A stretch of 64,000 bases of DNA from contig CAWAEG010000011.1 in the NCBI GenBank assembly GCA_963780895.1, positions 191,796-255,795 on the forward strand. The letters run 5' to 3'. The DNA is from DASQFI01 sp963780895. GTDB lineage: Bacteria > Acidobacteriota > Vicinamibacteria > Vicinamibacterales > SCN-69-37. Below the pieces are notes generated by a model. That model did no database searches. It was given only the letters and a program-made list of their open reading frames with translations, and was not told where the DNA came from. This document shows, piece after piece, positions 17,001-25,006 of this stretch (the stretch's first letter is position 1; each line of letters starts with the position of its first letter). Position numbers and translations under genes: made by a program.

Positions 17001-17999
17001 TACTTGCCTCGTCCCCGCTGCGCGCCGCCGGCCGCCGCGTTCTGCTTCTTTTGCAGATCCTCGGCCGTCGCCTTGAGGACGTCGGCTTCCTGGATGAGCT
17101 GCTTCTGCCTGGCCGGATCCTTCTCGAGCAAAGCCTGCTGGCGGAGCAGGATGTTCTTGTAGACCAAGGCCTCGTAGTACTCGGCTGTTGAGCGCGAGGG
17201 CCTTGTTCTCGGTCTCGATGCCGTCGAGGACGTACTCGAGCGCTCTGGCGCGGTTATCTTTCACGAAGGCCGCGTCACGGTGCAGCTTGTCAAAGTAGTA
17301 GACGGCGATCGTGTGCCAGGCTTCGGGGTTGTTCGGCTCGGCCTTGGCGCGCGCTTTCCAGGCGTCGATCGTCTTGTCGAACTCGCCCTGACGGTTGTAG
17401 TACCCGGCGAGCAGCATGTAACCGAGCGCGTCGTTCGGGCGGAGGCTGATGGCTTTCTGAATCATCTGCTCGGCTTCTTCGTAGCGGCCGACGTCTTCGT
17501 ACATCCGGCCCAGCGTCTGGTAACCGGTGGGCTCGTTGGGATCGATCGCGATGAGCTGCCTGGCGACCGGCTCGGCCTTCGAGAAGTCGTTCAGCTTCTC
17601 AGGGCCGTACACCGCGATCAGGTACTCGAACGCCAGCTTCCGGATTTCCTGCTCTTTCGGGTCGGTGGAGCCCGACATCTTCTCGACGGCGAGCCGGTAG
17701 TTCTCGGCGGCCTTCGGCAGGTTCGCGTCGTTCTCAGGCTCGCCCCTGCGGCCGGGCTTGTAGAGATTGTCGTAGCTGTTGCCGAGGAAGAAGTACGCGA
17801 AACCCAGATCCGGGTTGAGCGTCACGGCATCCGTGTAGCGCACCGCGGCTCTCGAGTACTCGCCCTTCTTGTAGAGGACGTTCGCGTCCTGGAACGCCTT
17901 GAGAGAGCGGATGTTGCTGATGGAGTACTTGCCGCACCCGGCTGCAGCAACGGAAACCGAAATGACGACAACGGCCACCTGGATGAATCGAGCTCGCAT
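17000..17999 (-). pseudogene. TPR-repeat lipoprotein, frame broken by one extra base at 17183
   Basis: From ATG 17999 (GAGGTGG upstream) it reads MRARFIQVAVVVISVSVAAAGCGKYS, a lipoprotein signal with Cys at about 22, then several tetratricopeptide repeats (ALGYMLLAGYYNRQGEFDKTIDAWKA and similar). The frame breaks after ENKALALNS. Removing the base at 17183 continues it as EYYEALVYKNILLRQQALLE to a stop at 17000, about 332 residues in all. The tail ends in a Gly/Arg-rich GGAQRGRGK. It is probably a periplasmic-facing scaffold, with function unknown. The break looks like an assembly error because both sides keep coding character. Confidence 0.8.
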
Positions 18000-18068
18000 G
18001 ACCACCTCTGTGACGCCTGGTTCCGCCGACGCGCCTCCGCGCGGCGACGACATTTCCTGGCAGCGTTT

Positions 18069-18098
18069 TTGTGCCGGCCGAAACCGGGTCAGTATATA
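18069..18098 (+). promoter_or_regulatory. possible promoter of the rel gene
   Basis: TTGTGC (18069-18074), an 18-bp spacer and TATATA (18093-18098) lie about 80 nt before the rel ATG. The -10 is good and the -35 matches three of six bases. It sits between divergent genes. Confidence 0.4.
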
Positions 18099-18180
18099 TC
18101 AAGGGGCAGGGCCGGCCGCCGCAGCGGACGGGCAGGGCGAAGGTGCCTCCGAGCCCCTGATTGGTTAGACACCACAACAG

Positions 18181-20337
18181 ATGATCCGGTTCGAGGACCT
18201 CACCGAGAAGGTGCGCGCGGCCAACCCGGACGCCGACATCGAGCTGCTCCGGCGGGCGTACGTCTTCTCGGCCTACGAACACAAAGGCCAGGTGCGGCGG
18301 TCGGGTGAGCCCTACCTGGTGCACCCCCTCGAGGTCGCCGCCATCCTGGCCGACCTGCGGCTCGATCCGGTCGCGATCGCCGCCGGCCTGCTTCACGACA
18401 TCGTCGAGGACACGCCGAACACCATCGAAAAAGTCCGGGAGCTCTTCGGCGAGCAGGTCGCGCACGTGGTCGAGGGAGTGACCAAGCTCTCGGGCCTCCA
18501 GTTCTCGTCCAGCGAAGAGCGCCAGGCGGAGAGCTTCCGCAAGATGCTCCTCGCGATGGTGGACGACATCCGCGTCATCCTCGTGAAGCTCGCCGACCGC
18601 CTCCACAACATGCGCACGCTGCACCACCTGCCCGAGGAGCGACGCGCCCAGATTGCCCAGGAGACGCGCGACATCTACTCGCCGCTCGCGCACCGGCTGG
18701 GCATGAGCAAGCTCAAGAACGAGCTCGAGGAGCTCACCTTCCGCCATCTCGATCCGGCCGGGTATCAAGCGCTGCACATCCAGGTCGAAGCGAAGCGGCG
18801 CGCGACGGAAGGGCTCATCGACGAGCTTCGAACCAGGCTTCTCGCCAAGCTCGAGGAGGCGCAGATCCCGGTGGTCGCGCTCGACGGCCGTATCAAGCGT
18901 CTCTGGTCGATCCACCAGAAGCTGCAGCGCCAGAAGATCCCGCTCAACGAGGTCTACGACTTCATCGCGCTGCGCATCGTCACGCAGACGGTGAAGGACT
19001 GCTACGGCGTGCTCGGCATCATCCACCAGATGTGGTCGCCGGTCGCCGGCCGCTTCAAGGACTTCATCGCGATGCCGCGGCCGAACGGCTACCAGTCCCT
19101 GCACACCTCCGTCGTGGGCGAGCGCGGGCTGCCGTTCGAGGTCCAGATCCGCACCGAAGAAATGCACCGCATCGCCGAGGAGGGGATCGCGGCGCACTGG
19201 AAGTACAAGGAAGGACGCGTCGGCGCCGATCGCGACGAGCAGTACTTCCACTGGCTGCGCCAGCTGCTCGAATCGCAGCAGGAAGTGCGCGATCCGCAGG
19301 AGTTCATGCAGAACCTGCGGATCGAGCTCTATCCGGAAGAGGTGTACATCTTCACGCCAAAGGGCGAGGTCAAGTCGCTCCCGCGCGGCGCGACGCCCGT
19401 CGACTTCGCGTACTTCGTGCACACCGACGTCGGCCACCGCTGCGTCGGCGCCCGCGTCAACGGCCGGATGGTGCCGCTGCGGACCCGCCTCGCCAATGGC
19501 GACATCGTCGAAATCCTCACACAGACCGACCACAAGCCGAGCCGCGACTGGCTGAACTTCGTCGGCACGTCGCGGGCGCGCAACAAGATCCGGCACTACC
19601 TGCACGCGGAGGAAAAAGCGCGGAGCCTGGAGCTCGGCCGGCGCCTCTTCGACAAGGAGGCGCGACGCTTCAACGTGGACAAGGGCCTCGTGAGCGAGGA
19701 GGCGCTCCTGAAAATCGCGCCCGAATACGGCGCGCAGCGCGTGGACGATCTGCTTGCGGCCATCGGCTACGGCCGCGTCATGGCGCGGACGGTGCTGGCG
19801 CGCCTCGTCGGCCAGGACGCGCTTCGCGAAAAGGCGCCCGACGGCGCCATCGCCAGCGTCTTCAAACGCGTTCTCGGCACCGGCGGCGATCAGAAAATCA
19901 AGGTGCGCGGCGTCGAAGACCTCATGGTCTTTCGCGCGCGCTGCTGCAACCCGATCCGCGGCGAGCGCATCGTCGGCTACATCACGCGCGGCAAAGGCGT
20001 CTCCGTCCACTCGGCGACCTGCCCCAACGTCGTGAATCTCCTCTACGATCCTGACCGCCGCATCGAGGTCGAGTGGGACAAGGGCGTGGACGGCTCGCCC
20101 TACACCGTCCGCCTCCGCATCAGCGTCGAAGACCGCCGCGGGATCCTCGCCGACGTCAGCTCGCGGATCGCGAAAATCAACACGAACATCCGCGACGTGG
20201 AAGCCACGGTTGGCGCCGACTCACGCGGGTCGATCCGGATGACTGTGGAAATCAATGATGTCAAACATCTCGAAAAGGTCATGAAGTCCATCAAAAACAT
20301 CGAAGGCGTTCTTGCGGTGGAACGCTCTGGTCGCTGA
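18181..20337 (+). CDS. relA/spoT: bifunctional (p)ppGpp synthetase/hydrolase
   Basis: 718 residues with the full Rel/SpoT architecture: an HD hydrolase domain (HPLEVAAILADL...LLHDIVEDT), a synthetase domain (YDFIALRIV, GRFKDFIAMPRPNGYQSLHT, EVQIRTEEMHRIAEEGIAAHWKYK), a TGS domain (EEVYIFTPKGEVKSLPRGATPVDFAY) and a C-terminal ACT domain (VRLRISVEDRRGILADVSSRIA). It makes and degrades the stringent alarmone in the cytosol. Because the HDIVEDT hydrolase motif is intact, it should be bifunctional. A DksA/TraR-like partner lies 1.5 kb downstream. Confidence 0.96.
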   Translation: MIRFEDLTEKVRAANPDADIELLRRAYVFSAYEHKGQVRRSGEPYLVHPLEVAAILADLRLDPVAIAAGLLHDIVEDTPNTIEKVRELFGEQVAHVVEGVTKLSGLQFSSSEERQAESFRKMLLAMVDDIRVILVKLADRLHNMRTLHHLPEERRAQIAQETRDIYSPLAHRLGMSKLKNELEELTFRHLDPAGYQALHIQVEAKRRATEGLIDELRTRLLAKLEEAQIPVVALDGRIKRLWSIHQKLQRQKIPLNEVYDFIALRIVTQTVKDCYGVLGIIHQMWSPVAGRFKDFIAMPRPNGYQSLHTSVVGERGLPFEVQIRTEEMHRIAEEGIAAHWKYKEGRVGADRDEQYFHWLRQLLESQQEVRDPQEFMQNLRIELYPEEVYIFTPKGEVKSLPRGATPVDFAYFVHTDVGHRCVGARVNGRMVPLRTRLANGDIVEILTQTDHKPSRDWLNFVGTSRARNKIRHYLHAEEKARSLELGRRLFDKEARRFNVDKGLVSEEALLKIAPEYGAQRVDDLLAAIGYGRVMARTVLARLVGQDALREKAPDGAIASVFKRVLGTGGDQKIKVRGVEDLMVFRARCCNPIRGERIVGYITRGKGVSVHSATCPNVVNLLYDPDRRIEVEWDKGVDGSPYTVRLRISVEDRRGILADVSSRIAKINTNIRDVEATVGADSRGSIRMTVEINDVKHLEKVMKSIKNIEGVLAVERSGR

Positions 20338-20480
20338 AGTACGTTGGAGAAGGACCGCGAAGTACGGCCGAGAAAAGATTCAGAAGTAACTGGAGTGAAA
20401 AGCCGAGAAGGTACGGCCGTCAAGAGCCGCGAGTACTAGAGCGTTGAGAAGTACGCTGTCAAAAAACTGCCGAAGTATTG
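20336..20480 (+). repeat. degenerate array of GAAGTACGGCC words after rel
   Basis: At least seven variants of (G)AAGTA(C) occur at about 20-30 nt spacing (near 20336, 20359, 20382, 20408, 20431, 20449 and 20472), interleaved with AGAGCCGCGA words. The array starts at the rel stop. It is complementary in sense to the GCCGTACTT array at 20641-20700 on the far side of the same gap. Confidence 0.7.
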
Positions 20481-20640
20481 TTGGGAAGAGCCGCGAATTG
20501 CGTCGGTAACGAACCCGAAATATAAAGACCGCAACAACCCCCGCCAAGTGCCTGCCGAGGGTTCGGCGCCGTGCCGCCCGGCCGGCGCGAGCTTTCCGGC
20601 GGCGCCGCCGCTGGGAGGCGGTTTTGTGCTCTTGCGAAAG
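20481..20640. other. centre of the convergent rel/ridA gap
   Basis: No gene is visible. It contains one further AGAGCCGCGAA word near 20487, an AT-rich patch (CCCGAAATATAAAGACC) and a GC-rich stretch with short dyads (GCCGGCGCGAGCTTTCCGGC). It is probably the loop of the large dyad formed by the flanking word arrays. Confidence 0.4.
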
Positions 20641-20700
20641 TTGCCGTACTTGCGCGTCAGCGCCGTACTTCCGGCGTCAGCCCCGTACTTCTGCGCCAGC
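20641..20700 (+). repeat. three tandem 19-20 bp GCCGTACTT..CGTCAG units
   Basis: TGCCGTACTTGCGCGTCAG, CGCCGTACTTCCGGCGTCAG and CCCCGTACTTCTGCGCCAGC follow one another directly, then a truncated GCCGTC. Their core is the reverse complement of the GAAGTACGGC word after rel. Confidence 0.8.
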
Positions 20701-20708
20701 GCCGTCTG

Positions 20709-21089
20709 TCATTTCAGATAGGCGATGAGGTCAATTTCCACCCGCACGTCGCGTGGCAGCCGAGCGGCCTGAACCGTCGCCCGCGCAGGTGCGGGAGCCG
20801 GAAAGTACGTGCCATAGATCTCATTCATTGCCGCAAACTCAGACATATCGGCTAGATACACGGTCGTCTTGACGACGTGGTGGAATGACGCTCCGGCGGC
20901 TTCGAGAATGGCCGCCAGGTTGCGCAGCACGCGGTGTGTCTGCTCGGCGATGTCCCCCTGAATCAGCGTGCCCGTGGCCGGATCGAGCGGGATCTGGCCG
21001 GAGACGAACAGAAAGTCGCCGGCGCGAATGGCCTGGCTGTATGGGCCGATGGCCGCCGGGGCGTTGGGAGTGGACAGCGGCTCACGCAT
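20709..21089 (-). CDS. ridA: RidA-family enamine/imine deaminase
   Basis: 126 residues, the normal family length. YjgF/YER057c motifs are present: GPYSQAIRAGDFLFVSGQIPLDP, the C-terminal ARATVQAARLPRDVRVEIDLIAY, the carboxylate-binding Arg at 103 and Glu at 119. The enzyme hydrolyses reactive 2-aminoacrylate from serine/threonine dehydration, which may matter in an organism with a serine dehydratase (56761-58383). Confidence 0.93.
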   Translation of the reverse strand: MREPLSTPNAPAAIGPYSQAIRAGDFLFVSGQIPLDPATGTLIQGDIAEQTHRVLRNLAAILEAAGASFHHVVKTTVYLADMSEFAAMNEIYGTYFPAPAPARATVQAARLPRDVRVEIDLIAYLK

Positions 21090-21108
21090 GGAACGGAGTC
21101 GCGCCAGA

Positions 21109-21141
21109 ATTCGAAGTTTGAAGTTCTGAGTTCGAAGTTCA
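21109..21141 (+). repeat. TTCGAAGTTTGAAGTTC word array
   Basis: Five GAAGTT/GAGTTC-like words run in tandem in the 74-bp gap between ridA and rpmB. It is followed by a GGCCGC/GCGGCC dyad (21142-21160) that could terminate rpmB transcription on the minus strand, although no T-run follows. Confidence 0.55.
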
Positions 21142-21163
21142 GGCCGCGGCTTTCAGCGGCCTG

Positions 21164-21355
21164 CTACGCGGCCTTGACGACCTTGTTCGAGCGGATGCAG
21201 CGCGTGCACACCCGGATGCGCCGGATGCCGCCGTTCACGATCGCGCGGACGCGCTGAAGGTTAGGCTCGAAGCGGCGGGCGCGGACGTTATGGGCGTGGC
21301 TGAGCGTCCGGCCGACGGCGCCCGTTTTGCCACAGATCTCGCAGTGCTTGGCCAT
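21164..21355 (-). CDS. rpmB: 50S ribosomal protein L28, zinc-binding form
   Basis: 63 residues from ATG 21355. It begins MAKHCEICGKTGAVGRTLSHAHN, the standard L28 N-terminus, and ends with RIRVCTRCIRSNKV. Cysteines 5, 8, 50 and 53 make two CxxC pairs, so this is the zinc-containing (C+) type. It is transcribed away from the dksA-like gene. Confidence 0.95.
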   Translation of the reverse strand: MAKHCEICGKTGAVGRTLSHAHNVRARRFEPNLQRVRAIVNGGIRRIRVCTRCIRSNKVVKAA

Positions 21356-21812
21356 GGGTTCCTCGGATTGGTTACGGCTCGGGACCAGTCGGCGGCCCTT
21401 GGCGGCGCGAGACTGAAACCTCGAAACATCCAAGTATAACCGCGGGACGTAGCTGTCAGGGCGCATGGACGGCGAAGCCGGGCCCGCACCGGCCGGACAG
21501 AACCAGGGGCCGACCGACCGCCGTCTAAGAGCACAGAGGTTGTGGTGAACCAAGGGAGATTCCAGGGGTTTAGGGAGGTTAACCAACACGGCAGCAAGGA
21601 GTTGGGTAGCCACTTCCTAAGTACGGCCGGTCGCGGGCGCCACGATCTTAGACGGTGGTGAAAGAATGACATATGCCCTGGACGAGGTCAGAACGAGCGC
21701 CGGTTTACGGGGCTTTTGAATTGCGAGATTCTTGGCAGATTTATTGCTTAGCCGATAGCAATCATAGCGGTCGCGGAGCAAGAGACGCGGAGCGGAAAGA
21801 AGGGAGAAAGTC
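21356..21812. other. intergenic region between rpmB and the dksA-like gene
   Basis: No gene is supported. It must hold the divergent promoters, but I see no clear hexamer pair. It contains a pair of inverted 14-mers, ACCGCCGTCTAAGA at 21517-21530 and TCTTAGACGGTGGT at 21646-21659 (one mismatch), enclosing about 115 bp. A small dyad ATTGCT-N8-AGCAAT at 21743-21762 lies about 50 bp before the ORF and could be an operator. Confidence 0.5.
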
Positions 21813-22259
21813 ATGAGGCCACGCATCAAGGAATCGGAAATGGCGCGGGAGCGCTATGCCGAGCTGAAGCACATCCTGGAGGAGCGCCGTCGCGAGATCC
21901 TCAGTGAAGTGCAGGAGAAGATGCGCGACGTGCGGGCCGTTGGTGCGGCCGGCGATGGCCAGGGCGTGCTGGATGCCGCGGAGGCTTCCGAGGCGGACAT
22001 CCAGGACGATATCGAGTTTGCGTTGATCCAGATGAAGTCGGAGACGCTACACAAGATTGAAGAGGCCCTGACCCGTCACGCCGAGGGCACCTACGGCTAT
22101 TGTTTCGAATGCGGCGATGAGATCTCGGAGCGGCGCCTGCGGGCGCTGCCATTCGCCGTCCGCTGCAAGGACTGCGAGGAAGCGCGCGAGATCGCCGAAC
22201 AGCGCCAGCGTCAGCAGATGCAGCGTCGATCGAGCGGGTTCCTGCTCGATCTGAATTAA
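21813..22259 (+). CDS. DksA/TraR-family zinc-finger regulator
   Basis: 148 residues. A long N-terminal coiled coil (about 10-90) ends in a C4 zinc finger: C97-x2-C100 and C118-x2-C121 in YGYCFECGDEISERRLRALPFAVRCKDC. DksA-type proteins insert the coiled coil into the RNA polymerase secondary channel and act with ppGpp. The coiled-coil tip carries Asp/Glu residues (EASEADIQDD), but the exact tip Asp pair needs an alignment. Closeness to rel supports a stringent-response role (inference). Confidence 0.88.
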   Translation: MRPRIKESEMARERYAELKHILEERRREILSEVQEKMRDVRAVGAAGDGQGVLDAAEASEADIQDDIEFALIQMKSETLHKIEEALTRHAEGTYGYCFECGDEISERRLRALPFAVRCKDCEEAREIAEQRQRQQMQRRSSGFLLDLN

Positions 22260-22418
22260 CGTCGGCGTCCTCCACATCACATCGTGTAGGCTCCGCCGAT
22301 GGCGGGGCCTGCACGGTGTATCCGCACCAAACCCCGCCACGTCTAATTGAAGAGAAGGTTCACACGCGGGGCGGGGTGTCCCGGCAGCGCGTGGGGGACC
22401 GACGGCCCGGGTGCACGA

Positions 22419-22439
22419 CTCCGGCGATGGTCGCCGGAG
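22419..22439 (+). promoter_or_regulatory. strong hairpin in the lon leader
   Basis: CTCCGGCGA and TCGCCGGAG form a perfect 9-bp stem with a 3-nt loop about 80 nt before the lon ATG. A second possible stem, GGCGGGG (about 22301-22307) with CCCCGCC (about 22334-22340), lies further upstream and may end the dksA-like message. No CIRCE or HAIR heat-shock element was recognised. Confidence 0.4.
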
Positions 22440-22519
22440 GGCCAGGAGGCGGGCTTGGCTCGCCGAAGCGCTTGCAGGCGCGAAGGCGGCAACGGATCCC
22501 GTCAGTGCGAGGAGGTCAT

Positions 22520-24949
22520 ATGAGCGATCAGACCACGCGCGTCCAACCGGGCGCCGGTGAGCGCTCCTTCACGGTTCCGACGGAAGTGGCGGTCCTGCCG
22601 CTGCGGGATACCGTGCTGTTTCCCAACTCCTTCATGCCGCTGGCGGTGGCGCGGGAGAGCTCCGTCAAGCTGATCGACGACGCGATTGCCGGCGCCAAGC
22701 TGATCGGCGTGTTCACGCAGCGCGACCCGGCCCAGGAAGAGCCCGGGCAGGCCGATCTGCACGACATCGGCACGCTCACCTACATCCACAAGATGTTCAA
22801 GCTGCCCGACGGCAGCCTGCGGCTGATCGTTCAGGGCCTGAGCCGGATCCGTCTGGTCAGCGTGGCGGTGACGAAGCCGTACCTGCGCGCGCAGATCGCC
22901 GAGGTCCCCGACGTGCTCAGCGCGGCCGACGCGCTCGAGATCGACGCGCTGCAGCGCAACATCCGCACGAATTTCCAGCAGGTCGTGCAGCTCTCGCCGG
23001 TGCTCTCGGATGATCTGACGGCCCTCGCCTCGAACATCAGCGACCCGAGCCGGCTGGCGGACTTCGTCGCGTCGAGCCTGAGCACGATCGGCACTGCCGT
23101 GAAGCAGGAGCTGCTCGAGACGGTCGATCTCCGTGCGCGGATGGATCAGCTGAACCGCATCCTGACGAAGGAGCTCGAAGTTCTGGAGCTCGGCTCGAAG
23201 ATCCAGTCGCAGGTGCAGTCGGAAGTCGGCAAGAACCAGCGCGAATACTTCCTGCGCGAGCAGCTGAAGGCCATCCAGAAGGAGCTCGGCGAAGGCGACG
23301 ACCAGGCGAAGGAGGTGGACGAGCTCCGCGCCAAGATCGAAGCCGCCGGAATGCCGGAGGCGGTCAAGAAGGAAGCGCTCCGCGAGCTCGACCGGCTGAC
23401 GAAGATGCCGGCCGCCGCGGCGGAGTACACCGTCGCGCGCACCTACATCGACTGGCTGGTCGCCTTGCCGTGGTCGAAGCGGACGGACGAGTCGATCGAT
23501 CTCGTGCGCACCAAGTCCGTGCTCGATGCCGATCATTCCGGTCTCGAGCGCGCCAAGGACCGCATCGTCGAGTACCTCGCGGTGCGCAAGCTGAAGCCCG
23601 ACGTGAAGGGCCCGATCCTGTGCTTCGTCGGCCCTCCGGGCGTGGGCAAGACGTCGCTCGCCAAGTCGATCGCGTCCTCGCTCGGCCGAAAGGTCGTCCG
23701 GGTGTCGCTCGGCGGCATGCGCGACGAGGCCGAGATCCGCGGTCACCGGCGGACGTACATCGGCGCGCTGCCCGGGCAGATCATTCAGGGCCTGCGCCGC
23801 GCCGAGTCGCGCAACCCGGTGTTCATCCTCGACGAGATCGACAAGCTCGGCCAGGATTTCCGGGGTGATCCGGCGTCCGCGCTGCTCGAGGTGCTCGATC
23901 CGGAGCAGAACAATTCGTTCCGCGATCACTACCTCGACGTGCCCTTCGATCTGTCGGAGGTACTGTTCGTCACGACCGCGAACGTGCTCGACACGATTCC
24001 GGGGCCGCTCCGTGACCGCATGGAGGTGCTCGAGATCCCGGGCTACACCGAGGAGGAGAAGCTCAAGATCGCGCGCGACCACCTCGTGAACAAGCAGATC
24101 ACGAACCACGGCCTCACGCCGGAGCTCGTGTCGTTCACCGACGAGGCGCTTTCGGCGATCGTGCGCGGGTACACGCGCGAAGCCGGCGTCCGCAATCTCG
24201 AGCGCGAAATCGGCGCGATCTGCCGCAAGATCGCGCGGCGACAGGCCGAAGGCGAGGTCGTCCGTGTCGAAGTCACACGCGCCATCGTCGAGGAGATGCT
24301 CGGCGCGCCGCGGCACCTCGACGAGGAGATGAAGGACCGCACCAAGGATCCGGGCGTCGCAGTCGGCCTCGCCTGGACGCCGGTCGGCGGCGACGTGCTG
24401 TTCGTCGAAGCATCGCGGATGGCCGGCGGCGGCCAGCTCACGATCACCGGTCAGCTCGGCGACGTCATGAAGGAGTCGGCGCGCATCGCGCTCTCCTGGT
24501 TCCGCGCGCACGCGCCGCGGTGGGGCGTCGATCCGACGTTCTACAAGGACGCGGAGATCCACCTGCACGTCCCGGCCGGGGCCATCCCGAAGGACGGCCC
24601 GTCAGCGGGCGTGACGATGGTGACGGCGCTCGCGTCGGCGCTCTCGGCGAGGCCCGTGCGGAACGACATCGCGATGACGGGCGAGATCACGCTCTCGGGC
24701 AAGGTGCTGCCGGTCGGCGGCATCAAGGAGAAAGTGCTGGCGGCCCGGCGCGCGGGCATCCACGAGGTGATCCTGCCGCGGCAGAACGAGAAGAACATCC
24801 GCGAGGACCTGCCCGAGGAGCACAAGAAGGGCCTCACCGTTCACTACGTGGACGAGATGGACGAGGTGCTCAAGCTGGCGCTCGTGCCGCTCGTGCGGCT
24901 CGCCGAGACACCGCGCAACGGCGAGAAGCGGCAGCCGCGGTTTGCTTAA
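22520..24949 (+). CDS. lon: ATP-dependent protease Lon
   Basis: 809 residues from ATG 22520, with GAGGAGG 7 nt upstream. Domains in order: LON substrate-binding domain (VAVLPLRDTVLFPNSFMPLAV), coiled coil (KNQREYFLREQLKAIQKELGEGD), AAA+ domain with Walker A GPPGVGKTS and Walker B VFILDEIDKLG, and a protease domain with the Ser695-Lys736 dyad (KDGPSAGVTM, GGIKEKVLAARRAG). A cytosolic quality-control protease. The upstream extension of the reading frame is rejected because it lacks a conserved match and the ribosome site fixes the start. Confidence 0.97.
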   Translation: MSDQTTRVQPGAGERSFTVPTEVAVLPLRDTVLFPNSFMPLAVARESSVKLIDDAIAGAKLIGVFTQRDPAQEEPGQADLHDIGTLTYIHKMFKLPDGSLRLIVQGLSRIRLVSVAVTKPYLRAQIAEVPDVLSAADALEIDALQRNIRTNFQQVVQLSPVLSDDLTALASNISDPSRLADFVASSLSTIGTAVKQELLETVDLRARMDQLNRILTKELEVLELGSKIQSQVQSEVGKNQREYFLREQLKAIQKELGEGDDQAKEVDELRAKIEAAGMPEAVKKEALRELDRLTKMPAAAAEYTVARTYIDWLVALPWSKRTDESIDLVRTKSVLDADHSGLERAKDRIVEYLAVRKLKPDVKGPILCFVGPPGVGKTSLAKSIASSLGRKVVRVSLGGMRDEAEIRGHRRTYIGALPGQIIQGLRRAESRNPVFILDEIDKLGQDFRGDPASALLEVLDPEQNNSFRDHYLDVPFDLSEVLFVTTANVLDTIPGPLRDRMEVLEIPGYTEEEKLKIARDHLVNKQITNHGLTPELVSFTDEALSAIVRGYTREAGVRNLEREIGAICRKIARRQAEGEVVRVEVTRAIVEEMLGAPRHLDEEMKDRTKDPGVAVGLAWTPVGGDVLFVEASRMAGGGQLTITGQLGDVMKESARIALSWFRAHAPRWGVDPTFYKDAEIHLHVPAGAIPKDGPSAGVTMVTALASALSARPVRNDIAMTGEITLSGKVLPVGGIKEKVLAARRAGIHEVILPRQNEKNIREDLPEEHKKGLTVHYVDEMDEVLKLALVPLVRLAETPRNGEKRQPRFA

Positions 24950-24952
24950 GAA

Positions 24953-25002
24953 GACCTCTGAGGTCATTTTTGGAGTCTTTCCGCAAAATGACCTCAGAGG
25001 TC
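24953..25002. repeat. nested palindromic repeat between lon and the RND pump
   Basis: GACCTCTGAGGTCATTTT (24953-24970) and its complement AAAATGACCTCAGAGGTC (24985-25002) face each other across 14 nt. Each arm is itself nearly palindromic (GACCTC/GAGGTC). It lies between convergent genes and could terminate both. The same word opens rluD at 30797-30811. Confidence 0.8.
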
Positions 25003-25006
25003 ATTT

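Noticed and set aside
17734..20010. 758-codon open frame opposite rel
   Set aside because: Antisense shadow of the rel gene with low-complexity, charged composition.
20481..20640. Possible riboswitch in the rel/ridA gap
   Set aside because: The gap is between gene 3' ends, so there is no downstream gene for a riboswitch to control.
22316..22519. Upstream extension of lon
   Set aside because: The added residues do not resemble the LON domain start, and a strong ribosome site lies just before the ATG at 22520.
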